DNA from: Epinephelus fuscoguttatus
Lineage: Eukaryota > Chordata > Actinopteri > Perciformes > Serranidae
Assembly: GCF_011397635.1 (NCBI RefSeq)
Contig: NC_064759.1
Coordinates: 15,520,428-15,584,427, forward strand
Direction of reading: 5' to 3'
Length of the DNA: 64,000 nt
Below, piece after piece: positions 53,635-64,000 of the stretch. The notes beneath the pieces are model-generated. The model was given only the letters and a program-made list of their open reading frames with translations, was not told the DNA's origin and did no database searches. Positions within the stretch are counted from its first letter, which is position 1; every line of letters starts with the position of its first letter. A program made the position numbers and the translations under genes.

Positions 53635-56600
53635 GTATATGCATTATTAATGCTATTTTGTGAACCATTTCTGTGACAATCTTAAGTTGAATCCACTCAG
53701 TCAGTCCGCTGTACCCTGTGCCACCCCCTGCTGCTTTTTATGCTACAGCATGCAGAGCTCCACCAATGAGTGCAGAAAACATCAGTTGTGCAGTGCTGTT
53801 GTTTTAATAAGTTGCCGACATAACGTCACTGTGCTGTAATTCCTGCCTTTGAGATATTACAGTCAAATGCTGATAGTTACAGAGACTCGTACCTTTTGCT
53901 TTTGGGGGGATTTTACTTTTAGAGTTGTGCATAATTATACCTCTACTGCGAATTTAAAGATGTCTGAGCTGATCTAAATCATGCACAAAGTCAGACAGCT
54001 TCACCAAGTTAAAGCCTCTCTGTGGAGTTTATGATGATTATAAGTGCTAGAGTAATGTTTCACAAGTGGATCTCTGTTTTGTTTGTATTGCGCACATACA
54101 TGACACTTCACAGTATGTGGATGACGCCACTCACATTCCAGCTGCCGGTTTCACACTGTTCAGGACGACACTTGATGGCATGTACGTGCAAAGAAGCGTA
54201 ACAATGCACCTGACTGTGAAGACTGCCAGCAAGTAAGAATAGATGTCAACAGTGCAGGTTTCAAATGTTTTAAAAATGTAATTTCCAAATATTTTATCAA
54301 TGAGGAAATGCATTCAACATATTTGTGAGACCTGAAGGATACACAGTGGTTTGGTAAGAAACACTGAAACTAAACAGACATTTTCTTTGTTTACAAGAAT
54401 TTAACAAAGGAAAACATATGTCAAGATAGTGGCAGGACTGGGCTGTACCCATTAGCCCTTTTTACACAGAGATCACCAACAGAGCTGCAATATAGTTCCT
54501 TCATTGCGCTGAATTTGTTGTTTTTTGTTTGGTTTTTTTTTACACAGAACCAGCAGCATAATGGTTCCCCAGTGTGTGGTTTTAGATAGCATGCTGGCAT
54601 TGCGGAAGCAAAAGAGGACTGATGAGCTTGATGTGTTACACAGCGTCAGCCTCTAGTGTGGCGTGTAACGTATGCATCAGTAGCGCTTTCTAAACAATAA
54701 CATGGCAATAACAATCATTTACCATCTTAGTTATGTGGCGGCTGATTTCGTACTCTGTCTGGAGGGTAAGGAGCTCTTCGACCTAATCGTGAGCCCCAGG
54801 TTGCAGACATTTTCGGCTGCTGTTATTCGACTTAAAGTTAGCTACTAGCTGCTATCAGCTGTTTGTTTTTTGTTTTAAAAATCTCCTGGCACTGGGTCTC
54901 GCACATAGCACATCACCAAAACGTCACACCCATCCCGTCCATGGTCTCGTCCTGCCGGCTGTCCATTTTGCACAGACATCGATTTTGTGCTGATACCACT
55001 TCCGCTGCCGACTTAAAAGCAAGACAGCTGTCCCCCCTTCCGCGAAAATGGCAAGGCGGAATAATGGCACGACATTTCCACCTTGAACGGGCAGAGTAAA
55101 ACAGGCTTTTTCATTCTCAGTAGACATGTAAAGTTAAGCAGTTGTATAGCTAAAAGTCAAAGATCTCTCAAACTCGCCAAATCCTCTCCATAGCTTTGCT
55201 CTTTATTTATGTTGTCCTGTTTGTTTTTTATTGTTGTAAACATATGATGTCAAAGTACTCACTACATATGACAAATGATTGACAGTGAAAACTGGATGAT
55301 TAGTGTAAACTGAGTTTAAGAAACAGCTTTTAACCAATCAACCCTCCTCATTTCTGCCAGACTTCCCACCCCCTCCTCCTCCTCCACTGGATGATGATTT
55401 GCCAGCCCCTCCCCCCGAATGCCAAACCACACCCTCCGCCTCTGACGCCCCCCCTCCCGCCTTCCCTGCTCCACCTCCAGTTGCAGATGACCTGCCCCTC
55501 CCAGCTCCCCCCGAGGACAGCGCCTGTCCGCCTCCCTGCCCGTCTCCCCCTCCTCCCCCACCCCCTCCACCTCTCCCTGCATCCGGTACCAGTATTCCCA
55601 GTGCTGCAGGAAACCCACAGGTGAGTCATAATGGTATCTTCACCAAATTAGGCTGAAGTTGCTTCGCCTGTCTGCATGTTTCCTCTTTTTACTGCATGTA
55701 ATTGCATTTTAGCATAATTTGATCATCAGGCAGGACACTGGAGGACATTGTTGTGGAACCACAGTGAGTCCATGGAGTGTTGGCAGGAAATACTGTCTTT
55801 TGAGATTTTCCCACAAATTATATTAGCATTTGTCTGGGGTAAATCACCCAGTTTCATGCGTCTAAGAGGATTATTGCCCATTTATGCAACTGAAATAGTT
55901 TTTAGACATGGCATGAAAGGCTAATTGTAGAGCTGTTTATTGTTAGACTGCTTTAATTGCAGCTGGTTTGTCAGGCTATAAAAGCACCAATGTATGGAAT
56001 TAGATGTTGTTGGCCACTGTTAAAAGAAATATATATGTATAAAAAGTCTTTGACAGGATGAAAATAGAAGTATATCTCATGTTTAAACCAGCAATGATTG
56101 TCTGCAAACAATTCACTGAATCCAAAAATGTAATAATTGAACAGTTAGTATTCTCTTTCATCCAACTAGGGAAATGAAATTAAAATAGTATTCATTTATT
56201 CATTGTTGTCGTTAATCACTTCATTAAGTGTGTTTGTTTATCATTCATTCTTTCAGTGGATATGTAAATATAACTAATGATTTTTCACCATCATCTGTCT
56301 TTGTATTCTCGGCTCATCCTGACCTCATTGTCCTTTGCTTCATTGTGATCACTTTATTTGTCTGAATAAATAAATACTCATTGTGACTGTTTCCCCTTCT
56401 GTCTTCCTCTCCCAGAGGCTGGTGGAGAAGCAGACTAGCTTCGACCGACAGCTTGACTCTCTAACTGACTTGCTGTCTGAGATGGAGACCAGGGGACCTT
56501 TCAACCCTAAGGTACAAAGCATGGAGAGGTGGAAAACACACTGTAACAAACATAAGACAGAAGGATACAGAAAGATTGAAGAGCAGATGAGAGGGGAAAT

Positions 56601-59600
56601 GACAGCAGACTTTGACTCACAGGAGCTTCACTGTAGAAAATGAGAATGAGTCAGACACAGGGAACAAAAGACAAAAAGAAAGGTTTGTAAGTCAGTGGAA
56701 ATAGTTTGAAGAGATGCCAGGTCGGTTTCACTAGTCTCACTTCATCTGTTCAGGGTGAAAGCTCAGTGATTCGTGAACTGCGCATACAGCACACCAGACT
56801 GAAAGAGAAGACAAAAAGTGAGGTAGCGGGTGATTCACACTGAGAGAGGAGACACTTGCAGGGAGAGAGAGGGAGAGAGGGAGTGATGCACACAGAATTG
56901 AGTGGAGAGCATGAGAGAGTGATGAAGCCAGAGTGTGCTGCCAGAAACCCAGTGAGAGGGCCATAAATGGAGAGTGTTTTTATCCAACTGGGAGGTGCTG
57001 GATCATGGCAGAATAATGTTGGCTCAAAACTGCAAAATAAATGTCAGAAAGATGAAGCACTTCTGATAAGCTCAAACTGTGGAACGCTTCCAATGTTTAC
57101 TTTAATCAAAGTACCTCATTCGATATAATAAAAGTGTCTGCTCGCAGCATTTCAGTTTCCAAGGTTATACACTAGAAATTAACTTCCTCCGTTGAATCAT
57201 TGTTTATAGTAAATAGAAGTTTTATGTTGGAGGACAAGCTTAATGCATGTATAGATTAACCTTACACTGAATGGCTTTTTCTGCATGCTTTGTTATGAAG
57301 TAAAAGAATCTGTAAAGAGATGATTTTATTGTTGATGTCGTCGTTTTATCCACAGTTACCGAGCCAGTATTCTTCGGCACCAGCACCCAAGCCTTCGGCT
57401 CCTCCCCCAACTGCTCCTAAACCAGCTCTCTCCTTCCTCCCACCCCCTGAGATGGGAGACCGCCCGCCACCGGCACCCTGGGCAGAAGAACTAAAAGCCA
57501 GAACGAACCGACAAGCCAATCACAACGCTGCACCAAACTCTGCTGCTCAGCCATTTAATAAGGCCCCGGCTGTGGCCCCCAAGTCCGGTTTCGGAGGGAG
57601 ACCAACAACATCGTCGTCGTCTCTAGCACAAAAACTGAACCAGAACCTGAACCAGAACACCGCCCCAATCGCTGTTGCACCAAAACCTTCCCCTCCCTCT
57701 GCCACCTTCCCTCCACCTCCCGCAGCTCCTCCTGCAGCTCCTCCTCCACCTAACAATATGGCGGCTGCCCCGGCCTCTAATCACATTAGGAGTTCTCCCT
57801 TTGCCAGTCAGATGAATGCAAACCAAAACCCTCCTGCTGCTGTGCCTCCTCCTCAAACCAAGATGATGACATCGCCTCCCTCATCTTTTAACCAACCAAT
57901 GAAAAGTCCCCCTTCATCAACGGTATGTTCCAGAATATTTTACTTCAGAGTAACTCTTAGCATTACATCTACTACAGTAAGAACACACAGGAAGTACAAA
58001 TAATTTAGTTCATAGTCATCAGATCAGATCTATGCATCTCTGGACCAACACTAACCGTGTTTTCAGAGGTAAACCATTCAGTCGTAAATAACAAAATGCT
58101 CTCTACGGTCTGTTGTATGAAGCTTTGTAAATAATGTATACATATGTGCTAATGGCTTTGTGTGTTTACATGTGCATGCAGCCCTCTCCCCCTGGCCCCA
58201 TTCCTATCCCAGGTGGAGGCGTTCCTCTGAATATGAGGGAAGTGGAAGAGCTGGAGAGAATGACCAAGGACTTCATTAAAGACATGGACACACACGCACC
58301 TGTCATCACCTCCCCTCCTACAGGTACATACACACATCACATGCATAAACAGAGGGGTAGCTGTAAAATAATGGTGAAACTAACATTGAAATTTATCGCT
58401 GTGAGTCATTGGTATGTGATGTGAGAAGCATTTTAAAGACAGTGTGTTGGAGTTAATGGCATCTAGCGGTGAGGATTGCTCAGTGCAGCCAGCTGAAACT
58501 TCTCTCATGTGCCGAGCATGAACTGTTCACGAGGTTTTTACCATGAGCCAGATTATCCACAGAGCTCTCTTCCTCTCCAAAACAAACAGACCTGGTGATT
58601 GAAACAAGTGAAAACACTGAATAAAGTAGCTTCACATTACAAATCAGTGTTTTTCCGATGCTGTTCGGCCTGGTGCAGAGAGGCTGCTAATTATGGTGGC
58701 TGACGTAAAAACGTGAATGGCCCTATCGAAAGTCAGTGTTTGGTTTGTCTGTTCTGGGCTACTGTAGAAACATAGCCGTGCAACATGGCGGATTCTGTGG
58801 AATAGGACCTGAAACAATTTTTATTTTCAAGTGATTATACTCTAAAGAAAAGGTGTGTGTATTTTATGAAACTTATTGTTGCAAAAAAAAGTTTAAAGGT
58901 TTATCATGTGCGGAAATCATTTTGTTCAATACAATACTCATTAATTAGGGGATGACACTTGTTGACACAAACAAAGTTGAGTAAGAAGATGGATTTATTT
59001 GTGGATAATCTTGTTTGTATATCTTCCTCGTTCTCTCCTCCCATTTTAGAGGTCTGTGGGAAGTGTGGTGAGGCTCTGTCCCGCACTCAGCCAGCAGTGA
59101 GGGCCATGGATAAACTCTTCCACTCCAACTGCTTCTGTTGCATGAGCTGTCATCGCCCCCTGCAGGGCATGCAGTTCTATGACAGGGATGGAGCACCTCA
59201 GTGTGAGGACTGCTATATGGTGAGGATACACACAGAGCTAATGGACACTGCATGATCATACCAAAACACCAAAAGCTCTCACCTTAGTGTCTTGTCATTT
59301 TAAAGGGATACTTTAAAATTTTTCATTCAGCTTTGTATCATAACAACTGTCTCCACCTCAGGAGAATTCATAAATAATCTGTGATAAACTTCCTCCATCT
59401 TGCCACTGCCCAGATCTCCCTGCTCATTTCCTGGTGTAAATTGCATCATCCAGCAGATTTTCGCTGGGCTGTTGCTTAAATTATAGATTTTACTTCCTCA
59501 TTTTAGTATGGCGACCACCACAGTCCAAGAGTATGAAACGGATTGAGAAAAAGAGAAGTCTCTCTCCCTCTCTAAAACTTGGATGAAACTCAGGTCAAAC

Positions 59601-61976
59601 TGTAAAACTAGGCAGTACTGATCAAATATAAACCAAGAGTCTGTTCCTGTTTTGTCTTTTTCTCACCTAAAATGGCTGCAGAAACATAACAACATTGTGA
59701 ACAGGAAGTGGACATCATACTGTTTCATGTATTGTGAAATAAGAGGCTGAAAAACAAAACACCATTTTGTTTTCAGATGAGCAACTGGCATTATGTCACC
59801 CACCAGCCGGAGCGTCTATTAGTCTTGTGATGCACAGTGCACTGTAGTAGTTCTAGGTTTTGAGTAAAACTGAATACCACTGCCCTTTTCCTTTGTTTTC
59901 TCTGGTCATGTAGCACTAATTTAAAAAAAGTATTTGCATCTTTCTACTACATAGGCAGCCCAGTTTCATGAAAAGACCATATTTCCAGCAGTGAAATACT
60001 TCTTTAACTGTCAGTGTAGCTACAACTCACATTTCGACAGTTTCAGATTTGAACTCCTATATTGTAACGTACACAGTGCACCCTTCATCCTACATACTGA
60101 TGAGTAAACACTGATAGTATGCAGTGTTCAGAGAATACCCTATGTGTAAAGAATGTGCTGGACAATGTTGACACAGTGAATATATCATCTCTGTGTGCCT
60201 CCTGGTTATTAACTAGTTTCTTATTTCCATCTCATGTTCTTTCCCCTCCTCATCAGAACTCCCTGGCAGTGTGTTCCCGGTGTGGGGAGAGGATCACAGA
60301 CCGCGTGCTGAAGGCGGTGGGCCAGTGTTTCCACGCCCACTGTTTCCGCTGCAGCACTTGTTCCTGCACACTCGAGGGGGCACCCTTCATCACTGATGAC
60401 AACAACAACCCCTACTGTGTCCAGGATTACCACAGGTAGCTACTGGCAGTCAATTCCTCAAAGATAATGAAATGTTGCATCTCTTTTCTTATGAGAAGTG
60501 ATTGGGTTGCAGTGCAGTTTTTCAGCATATTGAAGCATCAGCCACCCAAACATGTATTTCAAGGACAATCAGTTTTAGCTGTTCGGATTTTTCCATTTTC
60601 ATGAAGCATTCATCCTACCTATCAGGATTACTGATAAGAGTGGTGTTGCTGGAAGAAGGAGAAAACAACACTTCTTCTTCATTTGATTTGGACTGATAAG
60701 TTTACACAGCGTGCTAAACTGTGGATAAAATAGTAATACTTAATCCTCTCTACTGCGGGGTCCACAAGCACCAAATCTGATTGGGTTTTATTAGAATACA
60801 TTGCTTTTTTTGGTGTTTCTTGACTGTAACTGAATGTGTGAGAATTTGATTAAGGCCATCAACTAACAGCCAGGTTTTCCTAACCTTTCTATTTCAGGCG
60901 TTTCTCCCCTCTGTGTGTGAGCTGTAATGAGCCCATTATTCCAGCCCCGGGCAGCGAGGAGACAGTCAGAGTGGTGGCTCTCGACAAGAACTTCCACCTC
61001 AAGTGTTACCGTTGCGAGGTAAGACATTTAAACAAATAAATCCACATCACATGGTGTATTGAAGGTGCTGTGTGTAGGATTTTAAGGGGTATATTGGTAG
61101 AAATGGATGTTTTCTTTAGTGTACAATCACTTACAGGTAAGAATCATTGTGTTTTCGGTGCCTTTCAAATGAGCAGTTCATATCTACATAGGGAGTGGGT
61201 CCTCGTCTACGGAGATCACCATATTGCAATGGCAGGTTTCTATAGTAGCCCAGAATGGACAAACCAAACTCAGGCTCTAGACCGGGCCCATTTATATTTT
61301 TTGCTGTATCCACCGCAGTTATAAGCCCCTCTGCAATGAAAGTGTTGGAAAAAGATGGATTTTTGTAACAGGACACTGCTTTGTTCAGGGTTTTTACCAC
61401 TTTAAATCACTGGATCCTTTTGTTTTGGAGAGGAAGACAAGTTTGCGGATAATCCAGCTCCCTGTAAAAACCTCTTAAGCGTCTGGATCTTAAGTTATTA
61501 GAGAAACAAGGTGAGCACACATTAGCGGGTGCTGGGCTATAGCCTGTCTGTGATGTGTGGAACAGAGTAGGAGAAACACTGATTTGTAACATGAAACTTT
61601 ATTTGGTGTTTTTACTGGTTTTAATCACCTGGTCAGTTTGTTTTGGAGAGGAAGAGACCTCTGCAGATAATTTGGCTCCTGTTAAAACCTCCTGAACAAT
61701 GAACTTCGAAGGAATTCTTACCAGGAGAAGTTTCAGCTGGTTGCAATCTGTAACCCTGTCTGCTAGATGCCATTAAATCCCCTTAAATCTTACACACTGT
61801 TCCTTTAAATAAACACTAAAAAGTAACAAAACACTAACAAATATCTATCTATTGTCCTGTAGGATTGTGCTCGCCCTCTCTCCATAGAAGCAGATGAAAA
61901 TGGCTGCTATCCCTTGGATGGTAAGATCCTGTGTATGAAGTGCCACACCCAGCGAGCCAGGCAAGCTGCACAGTGA
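53412..61976 (+). CDS. zyx: Zyxin, whole coding region (9 coding exons)
   Basis: Exons are 53412-53634, 55361-55620, 56416-56511, 57356-57922, 58182-58323, 59050-59219, 60257-60435, 60898-61018 and 61863-61976. Together they make 1872 nt, 623 residues plus TGA, with GT-AG junctions and closed phase throughout. Zyxin is a focal-adhesion and stress-fibre protein that binds alpha-actinin, Ena/VASP proteins and other partners and can shuttle to the nucleus (known for the family). Seen here: an N-terminal block [20 protein letters not shown] (residues 22-41), DLPPPPP (64-70) and DFPPPPPPP (75-83) EVH1-type ligands, a leucine-rich [11 protein letters not shown] segment, a long Pro/Ala/Asn-rich linker, [16 protein letters not shown] before the LIM region, and three LIM domains (432-484, 492-543, 552-613). 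The end [18 protein letters not shown] matches human zyxin rather than LPP or TRIP6. Human zyxin is 572 residues. Confidence 0.96.
54449..55120. mobile_element. Second copy related to the 10131-10706 element
   Basis: It begins TAGCCCTTTTTACACAG and contains CTGCTATCAGCTGTTTG, CGAAAATGGCAAGGCGG and other words similar to the first copy read in either orientation. It lies in the zyx intron 53635-55360. The right end is approximate. Confidence 0.45.
55361..55620 (+). CDS. zyx: zyx coding exon, proline-rich (residues 75-161)
   Basis: It starts [19 protein letters not shown], with FPPPP being the classic Ena/VASP EVH1 ligand, and continues as an acidic/proline mosaic to [14 protein letters not shown]. 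The acceptor is tctgccag and the donor CAG|gtgagt. A plus-strand second frame is also open here because of the CCT repeats and is not coding. Confidence 0.92.
56416..56511 (+). CDS. zyx: zyx coding exon (residues 162-193)
   Basis: Thirty-two codons read [20 protein letters not shown] and end [23 protein letters not shown] corresponds to human zyxin IDSLSSLLDDM, part of its leucine-rich nuclear export region. The acceptor is tcccag, the donor AAG|gtacaa, phase 0 both ends. Confidence 0.92.
57356..57922 (+). CDS. zyx: zyx coding exon, low-complexity linker (residues 194-382)
   Basis: This is the largest exon, 189 codons rich in Pro, Ala, Ser, Asn and Gln ([18 protein letters not shown], then LNQNLNQN, then [14 protein letters not shown]). 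Zyxin linkers evolve fast and only composition is conserved. The acceptor is atccacag and the donor ACG|gtatgt. The frame stays open past the donor but loses similarity there. Confidence 0.9.
58182..58323 (+). CDS. zyx: zyx coding exon (pre-LIM segment, residues 383-430)
   Basis: [20 protein letters not shown] continues [36 protein letters not shown] is the conserved helix-like segment before LIM1 in zyxin, LPP and TRIP6. The acceptor is gcatgcag and the donor ACAG|gtacat. Confidence 0.93.
58437..58860. mobile_element. Partial GTGTGTAGG-family element in a zyx intron
   Basis: TTAA (58433-58436) then AGACAGTGTGTTGG, TTAATGGCATCTAGCGGTGAG, and the same internal order as 37358-38358. The right terminus is missing. 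Confidence 0.7.
59050..59219 (+). CDS. zyx: zyx coding exon, LIM1
   Basis: It encodes [20 protein letters not shown] through CEDCYM. The zinc ligands fit C432-X2-C435-X18-H454-X2-C457-X2-C460-X2-C463-X17-C481-X2-C484, a complete LIM domain. The acceptor is cattttag and the donor ATG|gtgagg. Confidence 0.96.
60257..60435 (+). CDS. zyx: zyx coding exon, LIM2
   Basis: It encodes [20 protein letters not shown] through YCVQDYH. The ligands are C492-X2-C495-X16-H512-X2-C515-X2-C518-X2-C521-X18-C540-X2-D543, with the final Asp as in human zyxin VPDYH. The donor is ACAG|gtagct. Confidence 0.96.
60898..61018 (+). CDS. zyx: zyx coding exon, first part of LIM3
   Basis: [20 protein letters not shown] continues [21 protein letters not shown], near-identical to human zyxin in the [13 protein letters not shown] segment. 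Ligands C552, C555, H579, C582 and C585 lie here and the rest of LIM3 lies in the last exon. Confidence 0.96.
61063..61804. mobile_element. GTGTGTAGG-family element filling the last zyx intron
   Basis: TTGA (61059-61062) then AGGTGCTGTGTGTAGG; right end reversed AGGAACAGTGTGTAAG before TTAA (61805-61808), with ATGGCATCTAGCAGACAGG inside. It makes up 742 of the 844 bp of the intron. Confidence 0.8.
61863..61976 (+). CDS. zyx: zyx terminal coding exon, end of LIM3
   Basis: [20 protein letters not shown] continues [17 protein letters not shown] and TGA at 61974-61976. It supplies LIM3 ligands C588, C610 and C613. The C-terminal tail after the last ligand is ten residues, as short as in mammals. 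Confidence 0.96.
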   Translation, partial: DCARPLSIEADENGCYPLDGKILCMKCHTQRARQAAQ

Positions 61977-62230
61977 TCGGCCAGAGCAGCGCGACTCAGA
62001 TTAACTATGAACCAAAATCCAAAAGCACAGGATTCATTCAGCTGCCGTTTTGCCTTTGCAACAGGGCTTTATTCAGTATACGTGCGCAGGTGTGAGTATG
62101 AATGTGCTGTGTGAAAAAGGTATGTTTGCATGCAGACTCAGTGTAGTATCCCCCTCGTCTTTGTTCACTTCGCTTCAGTGCAGAAGTAATGTACTGCATT
62201 GAAATAAACTTCCTTCATCTTTTATTCCCG
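61977..62230 (+). other. zyx: zyx 3' UTR with AATAAA
   Basis: AATAAA at 62203-62208 lies 227 nt after the stop and is the nearest candidate poly(A) signal. Further hexamers at 63093-63098 and 63394-63399 could give longer transcripts. The sequence from 62230 to 64000 is AT-rich, with no recognisable exon. Confidence 0.5.
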
Positions 62231-64000
62231 ATCCCGAACTCTCTGACCTCTCATCCAGCCCTCCTTGTGTACTACAACTTATTTTTTTGTGCCAACTCTA
62301 TGTTTACGCTAATTTCCAGCAGAACTTGCACAAGAACAGTTTGGTCAAAAGAGCAGTCTGATGAATATAAAGTTGCCTTTCTTTGTCTCTTGCCTCAATA
62401 TTGTAAGTAGCAACATATACTGAGATATTTCCATCTTAAGAGTTTCACTGTCTGGTCTCTTTCCCTATGAGCATTGTGACTACACTGATGTTACTGAGAC
62501 AGGTTGTTACCACAGGGTGAGGAGTACCACAATCTCCCATTTGACCACTCTGCATATTTCACCACTCCGGTTGGCTGTTGGTAGACCATATCTTCAACAC
62601 TTTGGCAGTTGTTGTGCCTGCAAGCATGGTTAATTATGCTTTCCTGCCTAGAAAGTGCTTTATATCAGCCGATCTACTCTGACAGCATTTTAAAGTCATC
62701 TAGGGCTACACGTTGACTGCAAAAAGATAAAAACAGTGAATGTTGCTCTTAGTTTTCTGTGATGTGAATTTGATAATTTACATGCATGCATTGAATAAGT
62801 CTCGTTGCTCTCTCTTCTTCAACCATACAGACTGTATAAGAGCGAGGTTAGAACAAAAAAAAAAATCAGCTGTTTTCTTCTCAAACGTAGCTCAGAGCTG
62901 ATTTAACTGTGTATTTTTAGATGCATGCTTTTGGGATGCACAAATTACGAACAAACAGACGAGCACAGATTCCATTCTGGGGATCTCATCATTTAAAAAA
63001 ACAAACAAAAAAAAAAACCATGTGGTTATAAATGTCAGCTGCATGGCTGAAAACAGGACCTATCATGTGATCGTTGCACAGTTCCTTTGTGAAATAAAAA
63101 AGCCTTTAAGTGTCATTTTGACTCTAAAGCTCCCGCACATGATCAATTTTGTATTCGTAGACACCATCTAGAAACATAATAGTAGCTTTTGATATACATT
63201 TTCTTGGAATCCCTTGCTTTGACATATAATTTATGGACCATTTTTTTTAAGTATTAAGGTTATATGTGTGCCAGTGCTAATATAACCTGTCCTAACAGCA
63301 GGATAATAGCTCGGTAGAGACGTTAGAGTTTTAGGTAACAGATGTTAAAACATAGTGACCAACTTTCACGAAGCTGTTGGCAAGATTAAGGTTAATAAAA
63401 CAGTTACATGAGATTCAGTGTTCTCACTGTCATGTATGTTTTATATCACCTTTTTGCGTTTGAGCCCAGTTCTTTGGTCTTGTTAGATCCTAATGTTAAA
63501 TACCACTATTCTTTCCATTATTCATCTTTTGTACTCTGTTCATGTCAGTTATATACTATTTTATTCTTATCTTACTGTACTGTACTTCATTGATAAATGC
63601 TTCAAATAATTTGGTTTCATTCTGAACCTGGAGATGTGCCTTTCTCCGCTGTTGTTTCCCATTGTTACTCTTGAATTGAGCCTGGTTTGCAGCTACAGAA
63701 ATTCATTCCACGATTAGAAAACAGTTGTTACTCGTGCTTGCATTGAGCCTGGTGCAGTATAACACCAGAATGACTAACATGGCAATAGTTACTAAGCATT
63801 GCATGCTATTTGTGTAGGTGGTGGTGGCATCTCTTCTAGTATTATGTCTTTTGTTTGCACCAACGACTCCACCTCTGTGGCCCCGCCGTCGTCATCAGTA
63901 CGTGGTATTATACGTATGATGATGCCTTCACAGTCGCATTTATCTGGCATTTTGTTGTGTTACGTCCTATTGTATAACATGCAGATGCCTTGTCTTTTCA
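62230..64000. other. zyx distal 3' UTR or downstream flank
   Basis: AT-rich with two more AATAAA hexamers; no exon, repeat family or RNA gene recognised. Confidence 0.4.

Noticed and set aside
57320..58003. 227-codon plus-strand frame as a single-exon gene
   Set aside because: It is zyx exon 57356-57922 extended into both introns; the ends lose proline-rich character exactly at good splice sites.

Overview
This window is teleost fish nuclear DNA, most likely from a percomorph. It has intron-rich genes with GT-AG junctions, many dinucleotide microsatellites, and a dense load of short non-autonomous DNA transposons of types I recognise from spiny-rayed fish. No bacterial, viral or organellar content is evident.

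Two protein-coding genes could be reconstructed exon by exon, with phases that close over the whole reading frame. On the minus strand, 34866 down to 6271, is the FAM131B orthologue: nine coding exons, 452 codons plus stop. It has an MGCIGS start, the conserved FAM131 core, and a glutamine-rich tract that I do not recall in the mammalian protein. On the plus strand, 53412 to 61976, is zyxin: nine coding exons, 623 codons plus stop. It has the N-terminal FYNQPKKF block, proline motifs and three complete LIM domains. The two genes are divergent and adjacent, as FAM131B and ZYX are on human chromosome 7q34, which supports both calls.

Layout: 1-6270 holds the fam131b 3' UTR plus flanking sequence with a hAT copy. 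6271-34866 is fam131b, whose introns are packed with repeats, several nested. 34867-46100 is the intergenic interval, holding the fam131b promoter side, a triple-nested transposon locus and further elements. 46100-53398 holds candidate zyx promoter and 5' non-coding exons and the long first intron. 53399-62230 is the coding part of zyx and its proximal 3' UTR. 62230-64000 is distal 3' UTR or flank.

The most striking non-genic pattern is a set of about ten TTAA-flanked foldback elements that belong to several sequence families but all start 5'-AGG. Several loci show elements inserted inside elements, two of them three deep. I found no new molecular system. The points most worth a second look are the Fam131b polyglutamine tract, a weak splice donor beside a CA repeat, the undecided zyx first exon, and the transposon nests.
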